The notes: generated from the sequence alone by a model not told the origin. Positions 1 through 6,713 are shown, numbered from the stretch's first letter. The stretch: DNA of 9,116 nt from Planctomycetota bacterium (GCA_024278285.1 JAJRTM010000270.1:1-9116); one strand, 5' to 3'. A program made the numbers and translations.

Positions 1-121
1 ATCCAAATTCAAACTAATTGGCTAACCAACCCCCGCGCACATAGATTGTCGTTGAACCTTTATTAATTGCCACTCGGCACGCGAAGATGGGTGCAAGCAC
101 AGTTCCTACAGGGTAACGCAT

Positions 122-134
122 CCGCTTTTAGCGG
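122..134. repeat. Small perfect hairpin (CCGCT-TTT-AGCGG)
   Basis: Positions 122-126 (CCGCT) pair perfectly with 130-134 (AGCGG) around a TTT loop. No T-run follows on the plus strand, so it is a poor Rho-independent terminator. It may be another member of the extragenic palindromes scattered through this window, or chance. Confidence 0.4.
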
Positions 135-220
135 TTGGGTAGTGTAGCAATAAGACGAGTACGTCATGTGGTCTGCTAAATTATTGGAATCTCAATTGAG
201 TCAACGCAAAGTGAATGACT

Positions 221-292
221 CGTAAGACGGCTTTCCAAAGTCGTCTTTGAAGATGACCTGCAAGGTAGACGGTTTTGGAAAACCGTCTTACG
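221..292. repeat. REPIN-like inverted pair of palindromes, 72 nt
   Basis: A 26-nt left arm (221-246) and a 26-nt right arm (267-292) are reverse complements with three mismatches, separated by 20 nt. Each arm is itself a hairpin. The right arm has a perfect 10-bp stem (AGACGGTTTT at 267-276 with AAAACCGTCT at 279-288) around GG. The left arm has an 11-bp stem with one mismatch around CC (222-247 region). Read inward from either end, each arm begins CGTAAGACGG, a GTAA head followed by a GACGG stem. The design, two inverted hairpin units with a short spacer, is that of REPIN elements. Folded as RNA it could form one long stem or two hairpins. Function is unknown. Confidence 0.75.
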
Positions 293-366
293 GATAACTC
301 GTTTCCGGTAAACTTGACTCTGATCAGTTAGTGTACAGCAAGGTTCTTGTTCTATTTTTATTCATC

Positions 367-396
367 TTTACACTGAAGGTACTTTTAGAGGATAAT
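367..396 (+). promoter_or_regulatory. Candidate sigma70-type promoter for the kinase gene
   Basis: TTTACA at 367-372 matches TTGACA at five of six positions. GATAAT at 391-396 matches TATAAT at five of six, and the spacer is 18 nt. Transcription would start near 403, giving a leader of about 40 nt before the ATG at 444. This is a motif match only; planctomycete promoters are not well enough defined to be sure. Confidence 0.4.
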
Positions 397-430
397 ACAA
401 AGTTGTTAGATGGATCTACAATTTTCAGTC

Positions 431-435
431 AGGGA
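431..435 (+). promoter_or_regulatory. Ribosome binding site of the kinase gene
   Basis: AGGGA lies 8 nt before the ATG at 444. The same frame also opens with a TTG at 441, directly before that ATG. The spacing favours ATG 444, so the upstream TTG is not needed. Confidence 0.55.
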
Positions 436-443
436 AGCTATTG

Positions 444-1292
444 ATGGAACGTTCAACTCGTGAAAGACCGGCTCTATTTCGTGCTTTGGGGAAACAATCT
501 CCTCCGGAACAAATTGAAATTGATGGGAAAATATATGAACTGCAAGAAGTTTTCAAACACGATTCCTGGGCAGCGACAGCCATGTATCATGGGCAGAATC
601 AGGATATCGTCTGCAAATTTAACCGAACGCAATCGATTTTTGGCGTGCCTGTCGGCTGGCTGGGGCGGTTACTTGCCAATCGGGAAGCGTTTGCGATGCA
701 GCGAATGAAAGATGTTTCGGGAATTCCCAATGACCTGGGGCCTGTTTTTGTAGCGGGCAAACATTTCCGCAGTGCAGTCGCGCATCCGTTTATTCCTGGG
801 CATCCGCTTGGATCTAATGAACAAGTAGATGACAATTTCTTCCCGGAACTACTGAATCATCTGAAAGAAGTTCACAATCAGAAAATGGCTTATGTCGATT
901 TACACAAACGGGAGAACATTCTTGTGGGTAAGGATGGCAAGCCGTATCTGATCGATTTCCAAATCTGTTACCGCTCTGCAGCGATGCACAAATTCACGCT
1001 ACCGACCACCAAATTGATTTTGAAATTGCTTCAGAATTCCGATCTGTATCATTTCACCAAGCATGTCAAAAGGTTGCGTCCTGATCAAATTGAGCAGCTC
1101 GGTTTAACGAAACATGCGGAGCGTCCGTGGTGGATTCGTGCCCATCGAACCGTTGCCGTCCCGTTCCGCACGGCCCGGCGTAAGTTTTTAACATTGATCG
1201 GCGTACGAGGGAAATCTGGCCGTTCTGCAACAGAAACCTTCGCAGAACACGCTTTCCGCTGTGATGAAAACGAAAAGAAAAAAGCCGCTTGA
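444..1292 (+). CDS. Small atypical protein kinase-like protein (RIO/Kdo-kinase-like fold)
   Basis: The product has 282 aa, no signal peptide and no membrane segment, so it is probably cytoplasmic. Kinase landmarks can be seen in order. Lys58 in VCKF is the likely ATP-binding lysine, and Glu81 in NREAFAMQRM is the likely helix-C glutamate. Asp152 in YVDLHKRENIL is the likely catalytic base, with Asn158 as metal ligand, and Asp171 in LIDFQ replaces the DFG aspartate. A glycine-rich loop is not obvious. The catalytic loop has one more residue between Asp and Asn than the eukaryotic HRDxxxxN form. The shape resembles the small RIO1/InaA/Kdo-kinase-like proteins of Gram-negative bacteria, which phosphorylate lipopolysaccharide sugars or unknown targets; the substrate here cannot be told. 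A basic C-terminal tail (residues about 230-282) follows the kinase core. It is transcribed alone and is convergent with uup. Kinase fold is fairly sure; role unknown. Confidence 0.8.
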   Translation: MERSTRERPALFRALGKQSPPEQIEIDGKIYELQEVFKHDSWAATAMYHGQNQDIVCKFNRTQSIFGVPVGWLGRLLANREAFAMQRMKDVSGIPNDLGPVFVAGKHFRSAVAHPFIPGHPLGSNEQVDDNFFPELLNHLKEVHNQKMAYVDLHKRENILVGKDGKPYLIDFQICYRSAAMHKFTLPTTKLILKLLQNSDLYHFTKHVKRLRPDQIEQLGLTKHAERPWWIRAHRTVAVPFRTARRKFLTLIGVRGKSGRSATETFAEHAFRCDENEKKKAA

Positions 1293-1304
1293 ATCATAAC
1301 GAGT

Positions 1305-1382
1305 GTAGGGTCCGCTATTGCGGACCATCGCATGAGATGGCGGCATCGAATTCCCAGCCTGGTCCACAATAGCGGACCCTAC
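1305..1382. repeat. REPIN-like inverted pair of GTAG-headed palindromes, 78 nt
   Basis: A 23-nt arm (1305-1327) and its reverse complement (1360-1382) match except at one position and are separated by 32 nt. Each arm starts (inward) with GTAG followed by a hairpin. The left unit is GGTCCGC-TATT-GCGGACC, a perfect 7-bp stem; the right unit has one stem mismatch. A GTAG tetranucleotide before an imperfect palindrome is the described hallmark of REP sequences moved by RAYT transposases, and a head-to-head pair is the REPIN form. It fills most of the 102-nt gap between two convergent stop codons, so it could act as a two-way terminator or transcript-end protector, although no clear T-run follows. 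Confidence 0.8.
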
Positions 1383-1394
1383 GGCAATCGGGAT

Positions 1395-3200
1395 TTATGA
1401 AATCGCTTCGAGTTCATTCCAAAGCGTATAACATTTCTCCAGTTCTGCATCGACTTCTATCAATCGATATGAAACCACAGTGATTTTCGTTTGAACCTGT
1501 TGATAAAATTCCGGGGCAGCCATTTGGTCGTGAATAGCTGATTGCTCCGCTTCCAGTTTTTCTATTTTTTGAGGCAGTGCTTCCAGTTCCAGTTGTTGAC
1601 CGTATGTCAGTTTCGGTTTTGGTTTTTGATTCATTTTTGAATTGGCTGGTTGTTTTGAAAAGGACTTCGATTTTTCTTTTTGTGATCTTTCTTTTTCCAG
1701 TTCTTCTGCTTGAACTTGACGGGCGAAATCGTCGTAGCCGCCATCGTATTCGTGGAGTTCTCCCTCGCCGGTAAAGGCGAGAATTCCGGTGGTTACATTG
1801 TTCAAAAATGCCCGGTCGTGGCTCACAAGTAGAATCGTTCCTTTGTAGTCAGTAAGCAGTTCTTCAAGCAACTCCATCGTTTCCGCATCAAGATCGTTTG
1901 TCGGTTCATCCAACACAAGCAGATTTGATTCTCTCTTGAACAGTCGAGCCAGCAGCATTCGATTTCGTTCGCCTCCCGATAAATACCGAGCTGGTCTGCG
2001 TGCTCGTTCGGGGGTGAATAAAAAGTCTTGCAAATAACCGTAAATATGCTTCGGTTGCCCGTTGATCAATAACGTTTCCTGCCCTTCTCCCACATTTTCG
2101 ATGACCGTTTTTTCTTCGTCGATTTGCTCACGTAATTGATCGAAATAGAGAATATCCAGTTTCGTGCCGTGTCGAACGGTTCCGGTGGTTGGTTCCAAAT
2201 CTTCGAGTAACAGTTTCAGGAGTGTCGTTTTACCGGCTCCGTTCGGACCGATGATGCCGATTTTATCTCCGCGGGAAATAAGTGTCGTTAATTGCTTGAT
2301 GACAGGGACCGAATCGTAAGAAAAACTGATATCTTTCGCTTCGATGACCATTCTGCCAGACCGATCCGATGCGCCTGCCTGGAGTTTGACGTTGCCCGTT
2401 TTTATTCGTCGTTGATGACGCTCGTCCCGCATCTTTTCGAGCGCACGGACCCGTCCCTCGTTACGGGTTCGACGCGCTTTGATTCCCTGGCGAATCCACT
2501 TTTCTTCCTCGGCCAGTTTTTTATCGAACAGCTTTTCCTGTTGCTCTTCTGCATCGAGTAGCGATTGTTTCCGTTTCAAAAACGTGGCGTAATCGCAGGT
2601 CCAGTCAAACAGTCGGCCTCGTTCTACTTCGATAATTCGTGTGGCTAACGCCTGTAGAAAAACACGATCATGCGTGACAAAAATGAGCGTCCCTTCGTAA
2701 CCTTTCAGGAACTTTTCGAGCCATTTTATTGCTTCGATATCGAGATGGTTAGTCGGTTCATCCAGAAGCAAAACATCGGGTTGATCGACCAACGCCTGTG
2801 CGAGCAGCACTCTGCGTTTCATTCCTGACGAAAGTGTTGAAAATTCCGTCTCGCCGTCCAGATTCATGCGAGTCAGAATTTTATCGACCTGATGCTGCGA
2901 TTCCCAGTTTTCAGAATGATGCTGCGAATCGTAACTTGCAACGATATCGAAAATAGTCCCTTTCATCTCGGCGGGAACCTCCTGAAGAAGACGGGCAACA
3001 CGAACGTGATCGTCTTTACGGATGGTTCCTTCATCCGGTTCCAGTTCCGCTGCAAGCAGTTTCATCAGCGTCGATTTCCCGGCTCCATTCCTGCCGAGCA
3101 GTCCGATACGTTCCCTCTTGCTTATCTCAAGATTGATTTTCTCCAGCAGTTGCGGTTTGGTCCAGGTAAAAGAGACATCCGTAAGTGACAACAACGACAT
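1395..3200 (-). CDS. uup: ABC-F family ATPase Uup
   Basis: The product has 601 aa and is soluble, with two ABC ATPase domains and no membrane segments. Domain 1 has Walker A GRNGAGKST (36-44), signature LSSGM (123-127), Walker B VLLLDEPT (143-150) and H-loop His178. The linker carries WIRQGIKARRTRNEGRVRAL (235-254), a stretch strongly typical of Uup. Domain 2 has Walker A GPNGAGKTT (318-326), LSGGER (407-412), Walker B LLVLDEPT (427-434) and His461. A Lys/Glu-rich C-terminal coiled coil (about 525-598) completes the Uup layout. The family acts on ribosomes and is linked to precise excision of transposons and to DNA binding through the C-terminal domain. I chose the ATG at 3200 because homologues begin MSL at the first beta strand. 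An in-frame start at 3305 would force translation through a perfect palindrome (3277-3294). Signature 1 is LSSGM rather than LSGG. Confidence 0.95.
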   Translation of the reverse strand: MSLLSLTDVSFTWTKPQLLEKINLEISKRERIGLLGRNGAGKSTLMKLLAAELEPDEGTIRKDDHVRVARLLQEVPAEMKGTIFDIVASYDSQHHSENWESQHQVDKILTRMNLDGETEFSTLSSGMKRRVLLAQALVDQPDVLLLDEPTNHLDIEAIKWLEKFLKGYEGTLIFVTHDRVFLQALATRIIEVERGRLFDWTCDYATFLKRKQSLLDAEEQQEKLFDKKLAEEEKWIRQGIKARRTRNEGRVRALEKMRDERHQRRIKTGNVKLQAGASDRSGRMVIEAKDISFSYDSVPVIKQLTTLISRGDKIGIIGPNGAGKTTLLKLLLEDLEPTTGTVRHGTKLDILYFDQLREQIDEEKTVIENVGEGQETLLINGQPKHIYGYLQDFLFTPERARRPARYLSGGERNRMLLARLFKRESNLLVLDEPTNDLDAETMELLEELLTDYKGTILLVSHDRAFLNNVTTGILAFTGEGELHEYDGGYDDFARQVQAEELEKERSQKEKSKSFSKQPANSKMNQKPKPKLTYGQQLELEALPQKIEKLEAEQSAIHDQMAAPEFYQQVQTKITVVSYRLIEVDAELEKCYTLWNELEAIS

Positions 3201-3272
3201 CAGCAATATTTTCCAACAAGTAAAGGCCACTATTATGGGCCATGTTTTCAGTGAAGTAGTGAAAGTAGTGGT

Positions 3273-3294
3273 GTAGGGTGCGTTGCAACGCACC
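3273..3294 (+). repeat. GTAG-headed perfect 18-bp palindrome
   Basis: GTAG at 3273-3276 is followed by the perfect palindrome GGTGCGTTGCAACGCACC at 3277-3294. It lies about 75 nt upstream of the uup start codon. It has the same head-plus-palindrome form as the pair at 1305-1382 but a different stem sequence, and no inverted partner of the same stem is nearby. A single REP-like unit is the best reading. Confidence 0.7.
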
Positions 3295-3328
3295 AGGTAT
3301 TCCAAACGAGGGTCAATGACAAAAAAAT

Positions 3329-3349
3329 GCTACGGAAAACCGTGCCTAC
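3329..3349 (-). terminator. Degenerate GTAG-headed hairpin followed by a T-run, possible terminator of the M14 gene
   Basis: On the minus strand, GTAG at 3349-3346 leads into GCACGG-TTTT-CCGT, a short stem with only four contiguous pairs plus weak outer pairing. It is followed on the same strand by a run of seven T (complement of 3321-3327). It lies 35-55 nt past the M14 stop codon. Hairpin plus T-run is the shape of a Rho-independent terminator, but the stem is weak. It could equally be a decayed REP-like unit that happens to sit beside a T-run. Confidence 0.4.
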
Positions 3350-3361
3350 TATTGTCAAAAT

Positions 3362-3381
3362 GTGGTGGCAGGTTATCTGCC
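3362..3381. repeat. Hairpin GGCAG-GTTAT-CTGCC just after the M14 stop
   Basis: GGCAG at 3367-3371 pairs perfectly with CTGCC at 3377-3381. On the plus strand GTGG (3362-3365) precedes it, which is a known alternative REP head. It begins 2 nt beyond the M14 stop codon and may protect the transcript end or be a REP-like unit. The short stem leaves room for chance. Confidence 0.4.
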
Positions 3382-3383
3382 GA

Positions 3384-5051
3384 TCAAGGTTCCAGACGTT
3401 TTAACACTTCTGCAGGCGGGGTCCATCCGTTCTTGCGTTTGATGTCTGGTTGGTAGGCACAGGTTATCACATAGAGCGAATTCGTTGCCGCTTTTTTTGC
3501 ATCAATGGTAATGTGTATCTGCGTGTAGCCGTTGGCGTACCAGGAATGATATCCATCTTGAAGGCTTTTTTTCAGTAGATGACCATTCACGCGGAGGTCG
3601 ACAATTTTGGGATTTCTGTACGGAATTCGCAACCGAAAAGCAATCGCCCCCTTCAATGAAGTCGGTTCATCTTCCGACTGCTTGTTACCAGGAGATACTG
3701 CAAGTTTAATTTCCGGGCCAAAATCAAAGAATGCCTTCACGGCTTTGGAATTCATTCCCGGAACTTGTTGGATATTATCAAGAAATACTTCTTTGCTACT
3801 GTTCAGTAATTCTCCTGCTGCCTGATTCGTAGCAACAATATACGTGTCTCGCCCATCGGTTTGCGGGTAAAGGACTGCCTGGGAGAATCGATGTTGTTTA
3901 TTCCAAAGTTCTACACGGCTTGCTCTGCGTTTTTCTGCATTGACCCCCGAAGCCAGAACATAATGACCGATGTAAGAAGCAACGCGGTTGACTGGATATC
4001 CTGAATACGGTTCGTTTTGCCAACGCTGGTTCCCAATATTGAGAAGACCTTTTATTCGAGCCAGTCCGCTTTCTTCCCAGCCCACTTCGAATGCGGAAAT
4101 CATTGTATGATACTTCATGTATCCATACTGAGCCGTGTAAAAATTAGGGCGACCAACCCACAACTTTCTAGCCATCGGGTTCATGCCGGGGCCCCAATAC
4201 CCTCGCTGAGCATCGGCTTCAAATCGATCCGAACCGTAACCCGCTTCCACTCCCGCTGCAATAACCGCTTCAGTCACACGCCAGTCCCAGGGACGTAACG
4301 CGTAGTTGGAGTAGGCAGAGCCTGAAACTTCAAACATGGTGTTGCCCTGGTATTGCGTACGATCCCCCATTTGCTCTTTTGAAAATTCCTGTAAACCGGT
4401 GCCGTGCATGTCCGCGTGAATTTCGGGTTGATAGCGATCGATCACCTGCAAAATCGCCTTGACTTCAGGAGCCTCTTTCAGCTTTCGATAACTCATCGTT
4501 TTCAGATCCCAATTAGCAATCCCTCCCCCGGTGTAGGGATCGATTTTATTGACGTTCAAAAAACGATCCGTGATAAAAAAAGCTTCCGGATTGATGATCG
4601 GAACAAGCAACACGATTTGATGGCGCCGCGTCTGTTTCGCCTGGTCCGAATCTCCCAGCAGCCATTCAGCTAAATGCAAAACCGTGTTCGTTCCTGAACG
4701 TTCTGGTCCTCCATGCAGCGAACTGATTAACGCCACCTGTTTATCAGCCTCAGATACATCGGGATTGGTGATCTTTAATAGATGAATTTTCATTCCCGAA
4801 CTGGAAACACCAATCCGTTCAACCTTTAAGATTTTCGGATGTTGTTGCTGCCAGTAGTCCAATGTTGCATTGTACTCTTTTAAAGCAATGCGATGAACCC
4901 GTTCTTTCCACGGCTGGGGTAAAGTTGCCAGTCGAGATTCAATATCCTCAGATTGCTGTGCAGGAAGCGTTGCAGGTTCTAGCACCAGAATAATCAACAA
5001 CACGGCATGGTAAAACCAATTTGAAAAGAGAGCTCTGGAAAATTTCATCAT
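3384..5051 (-). CDS. Secreted M14-family zinc carboxypeptidase-like protein
   Basis: The product has 555 aa. An N-terminal signal peptide (hydrophobic core about 15-25, likely cleavage after Ala31 in LPAQQ) points to export. The zinc carboxypeptidase pattern is visible. SLHGGPERSG (His113, Glu117) gives the first zinc ligands, NPEAFF (154-159) sits in the place of the family's NPDG loop, and IHADMHG (His212/His216) supplies the third ligand. AFEVG (Glu322) fits the catalytic glutamate. About 200 further residues follow, probably a beta-rich accessory domain. The first motif is H-x3-E, not the usual H-x2-E. Substrate would be peptides or peptidoglycan-like amides; not determinable. I chose the ATG at 5051 (a second ATG follows at 5048) because the signal peptide starts there. 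The frame stays open to 5240, but that would overlap the upstream gene. It probably shares a transcript with the upstream beta-propeller gene (86-nt gap). Confidence 0.85.
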   Translation of the reverse strand: MMKFSRALFSNWFYHAVLLIILVLEPATLPAQQSEDIESRLATLPQPWKERVHRIALKEYNATLDYWQQQHPKILKVERIGVSSSGMKIHLLKITNPDVSEADKQVALISSLHGGPERSGTNTVLHLAEWLLGDSDQAKQTRRHQIVLLVPIINPEAFFITDRFLNVNKIDPYTGGGIANWDLKTMSYRKLKEAPEVKAILQVIDRYQPEIHADMHGTGLQEFSKEQMGDRTQYQGNTMFEVSGSAYSNYALRPWDWRVTEAVIAAGVEAGYGSDRFEADAQRGYWGPGMNPMARKLWVGRPNFYTAQYGYMKYHTMISAFEVGWEESGLARIKGLLNIGNQRWQNEPYSGYPVNRVASYIGHYVLASGVNAEKRRASRVELWNKQHRFSQAVLYPQTDGRDTYIVATNQAAGELLNSSKEVFLDNIQQVPGMNSKAVKAFFDFGPEIKLAVSPGNKQSEDEPTSLKGAIAFRLRIPYRNPKIVDLRVNGHLLKKSLQDGYHSWYANGYTQIHITIDAKKAATNSLYVITCAYQPDIKRKNGWTPPAEVLKRLEP

Positions 5052-5071
5052 ATTTCTTTCGACTGTTGGAT

Positions 5072-5102
5072 TGTCATTAAGAAATTTATTTTCTTGATGA
5101 CA
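5072..5102 (-). promoter_or_regulatory. 13-bp intergenic stem-loop between the beta-propeller and peptidase genes
   Basis: TGTCATTAAGAAA at 5072-5084 and TTTCTTGATGACA at 5090-5102 pair over 13 positions around a 5-nt loop. Twelve are Watson-Crick. The remaining one is T-G on the plus strand but C-A in the minus-strand mRNA. It lies about 20 nt before the peptidase start. No T-run follows in the direction of transcription, so it looks more like a processing, stabilising or attenuating element than a terminator. Confidence 0.55.
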
Positions 5103-5137
5103 TCTTATTCCAGTGGCTACCGTTTTACCCAGTAAAG

Positions 5138-6433
5138 CTACTCCGAAATACAATACAACACTTCCTGCCGTTCTTTCCCTGTCCCGTTCGCGACTCTCGT
5201 ATAAATACGGTTTCCGCTGAACGTCGGGGTCGCGAAGCATTCATCTCCCAATTGATTTTTTCCCAGTAGTTCGAACTTTTCCCTGCCTGCACGAAAGATA
5301 AAAGTCTCTCCTGTTTCGTTGGTCACATAAACTTTATTTCCGACCAGAACGGGGGATGAAGAAAATGTTCCAGCCAGGCGGCCTTTCCAAAGTTCTTTGC
5401 CGGTCGCGCTCTCCCAGCAGTAAGCGATTCCGGAATCGACAACCGCATACAATGCGTTATCGAGAACGAACATCGAAGGGACGTAAACTCGTGTTTTTTT
5501 CTCCCAGGCGAGTTCACCGGAACCATCTGCCTTGACCGCAGAGACATGATTTTTCGGGTAGCCGCCGCTGGTGAAAACGAGATTGCCATCGGTGATGGTG
5601 CTGGTAACGCATTCGGTGGTCGCACCTTCTACTTCCCAATTCACTTTGCCGGTGAGTGGATCGTAGCTGGAAACTTTTTCGCAGCCGGTCATAATCAATT
5701 GCGTTTCCCCCGCTGCTTTCAAAAGAATAGGCGAAGGATAATTCGGCATCTCTGGACGTTTTACTTTCCAGACAATTTTTCCCGTTTCACGGTTCAATCC
5801 CGCAATCGCACCGCCCGATTTATTATCTGCAGAAACAATTACCAGCGGACCGTACATCGTAGGGGAAGAGCCGTATCCCTGATGCACGACATAGCCGGTG
5901 ATGCGAGTTTGCCAGATGATGTTTCCTTTCAAGTCGACCGCTGAGGTATACATCGCATCGTCGTGCAGGAAATTGATGAAAAGCCGTTTGCCATCACACG
6001 CAGGAGTGGAAGAGGCCTGAGTCCCTTTCCTGTTGCGGGGCGGCGTCGGCTTTCCGGTATGCACATCACATTTCCATTCGCGTTTCCCCGTTTTTTTATT
6101 GATGCAAATAAGGGATCGTGTTTCTTTTTCTTTATCAGCCGTGGCTAGATAAATGAAATTGCCAACCACAATTGGCGAGCCATACCCACGCCCCGGAATG
6201 TTCACTTTCCAGGCAATGTTTTCGGTTTTACTCCAACTCATCGGCGAGCGTTGAGGCGTCGCGATTCCATCATGATTCAAACCACGCCAGCAAGGCCAGT
6301 CTGTTTTTTCAAACGGACCAACTTCATCCCCCGCAGTAATGGCGTTGGAAAACCCAACCAAACAGATGACACCAGCAATGAAAAGTTTGCTCATTTGACT
6401 GGCACAATTATTGATCAACCGAAACAATTGCAT
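5138..6433 (-). CDS. Exported PQQ-like beta-propeller repeat protein
   Basis: The product has 431 aa. Residues 15-34 are hydrophobic and end in SNAITAG, a likely signal peptide after a slightly long n-region. The mature part starts with DWPCWRGLNHDG (45-56), a W-P-x-W-R-G opening common in planctomycete propellers. Repeated blades of the form D/N-x-x-TG-K-x-x-W follow, for example INKKTGKREW (111-120), LNRETGKIVW (213-222), YDPLTGKVNW (257-266) and WESATGKELW (340-349). These fold as a PQQ-like (BamB/quinoprotein-type) propeller. It lacks a cytochrome domain and is short for an alcohol dehydrogenase, so it is more likely a binding or scaffold protein of the periplasm or cell surface. I prefer the ATG at 6433, which has a weak GTGAG site; an ATG at 6394 has none. 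First gene of a probable two-gene unit with the peptidase. Confidence 0.88.
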   Translation of the reverse strand: MQLFRLINNCASQMSKLFIAGVICLVGFSNAITAGDEVGPFEKTDWPCWRGLNHDGIATPQRSPMSWSKTENIAWKVNIPGRGYGSPIVVGNFIYLATADKEKETRSLICINKKTGKREWKCDVHTGKPTPPRNRKGTQASSTPACDGKRLFINFLHDDAMYTSAVDLKGNIIWQTRITGYVVHQGYGSSPTMYGPLVIVSADNKSGGAIAGLNRETGKIVWKVKRPEMPNYPSPILLKAAGETQLIMTGCEKVSSYDPLTGKVNWEVEGATTECVTSTITDGNLVFTSGGYPKNHVSAVKADGSGELAWEKKTRVYVPSMFVLDNALYAVVDSGIAYCWESATGKELWKGRLAGTFSSSPVLVGNKVYVTNETGETFIFRAGREKFELLGKNQLGDECFATPTFSGNRIYTRVANGTGKERQEVLYCISE

Positions 6434-6494
6434 AAAAAACTCACAATTTACAATTAGATGATGTTTTGAAACAAAGGCCGGAAAGCAACAATTT

Positions 6495-6526
6495 CCTAAC
6501 GCCTAATACCTACTACCTAACGCCTA
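6495..6526 (+). repeat. Direct repeat CCTAACGCCTA, two copies
   Basis: CCTAACGCCTA occurs at 6495-6505 and again at 6516-6526, with a 21-nt period. The 10 nt between the copies (ATACCTACT-like) are also C/T/A-rich and close to the same pattern, so the stretch reads as a decayed tandem repeat. Two helical turns of spacing could suit a regulator binding site, but nothing else supports that. Confidence 0.5.
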
Positions 6527-6539
6527 CGTTACCATATTG

Positions 6540-6568
6540 CAGGCTTGTTGCAACGAACAACGAACCTG
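6540..6568. repeat. 11-bp imperfect hairpin
   Basis: CAGGCTTGTTG at 6540-6550 pairs with CAACGAACCTG at 6558-6568, with one mismatch and one wobble, around a 7-nt loop. It lies between the two divergent genes. Short T-rich sequence follows on the plus strand (TTTATCC), which is too weak to call a terminator. Confidence 0.4.
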
Positions 6569-6605
6569 TTTATCCTTGAAAGCTGAAGAGATCCTTAAAG
6601 CAATA

Positions 6606-6629
6606 GGGAGCACAGACATTCCTGTCTGT
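6606..6629 (+). repeat. GGAG-headed hairpin ACAGACA-TTCC-TGTCTGT
   Basis: A perfect 7-bp stem (6612-6618 with 6623-6629) around TTCC follows GGAG at 6607-6610 and one C. A G-rich tetranucleotide before a palindrome again fits the REP pattern, with a stem unlike the others in the window. It lies 85-108 nt before the epimerase ATG, where it would be in the 5' leader or just upstream of the promoter. Confidence 0.6.
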
Positions 6630-6713
6630 AATCATCGTTGCATATTCTGATAACTTTGATCGTGCAGACCGAAATGTTTGTACTCCGGGAATATCGAAAG
6701 GCCTGCATTTAAG

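Larger units (their letters stand above)
1..443. other. Non-coding leader region with palindromes and a candidate promoter
   Basis: No credible protein-coding gene or tRNA/rRNA is visible here; all frames are short or broken. The contents are a small perfect hairpin at 122-134, a large inverted repeat at 221-292, a candidate promoter at 367-396 and a ribosome binding site at 431-435 that serves the kinase gene. The sequence before position 120 shows nothing I can assign. The gene that lies upstream of the window cannot be seen. Confidence 0.6.
6434..6713. other. Divergent spacer between the beta-propeller and epimerase genes
   Basis: This 280-nt gap must hold the promoters of both flanking genes. 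I found no convincing -35/-10 pair in either direction. It contains a direct repeat (6495-6526), a long imperfect hairpin (6540-6568) and a GGAG-headed hairpin (6606-6629). No protein-coding frame is credible. Confidence 0.55.

Noticed and set aside
221..292. Inverted repeat read as the ends of an insertion sequence
   Set aside because: There is no transposase between the arms (20 nt only), and each arm is itself a hairpin, which fits REP-type units better.
441..443. TTG start for the kinase
   Set aside because: The ATG directly after it has better spacing from AGGGA.
2892..3276. Plus-strand open frames opposite uup
   Set aside because: They are antisense shadows of a strongly conserved ABC-F gene.
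3201..3305. An extended N-terminus for Uup starting at 3305
   Set aside because: It adds 35 residues absent from Uup homologues and reads through the perfect palindrome at 3277-3294.
5052..5240. An extended N-terminus for the M14-like peptidase starting at 5240
   Set aside because: It would overlap the beta-propeller gene by about 100 nt and would bury the signal peptide behind 63 extra residues.
5546..5944. A 132-residue plus-strand open frame opposite the beta-propeller gene
   Set aside because: It lies fully inside a well-supported gene on the other strand, has no recognisable domain and no ribosome site.
5138..6433. A true PQQ-dependent dehydrogenase
   Set aside because: The protein is too short and has no cytochrome or recognisable catalytic-site signature; only propeller blades are seen.
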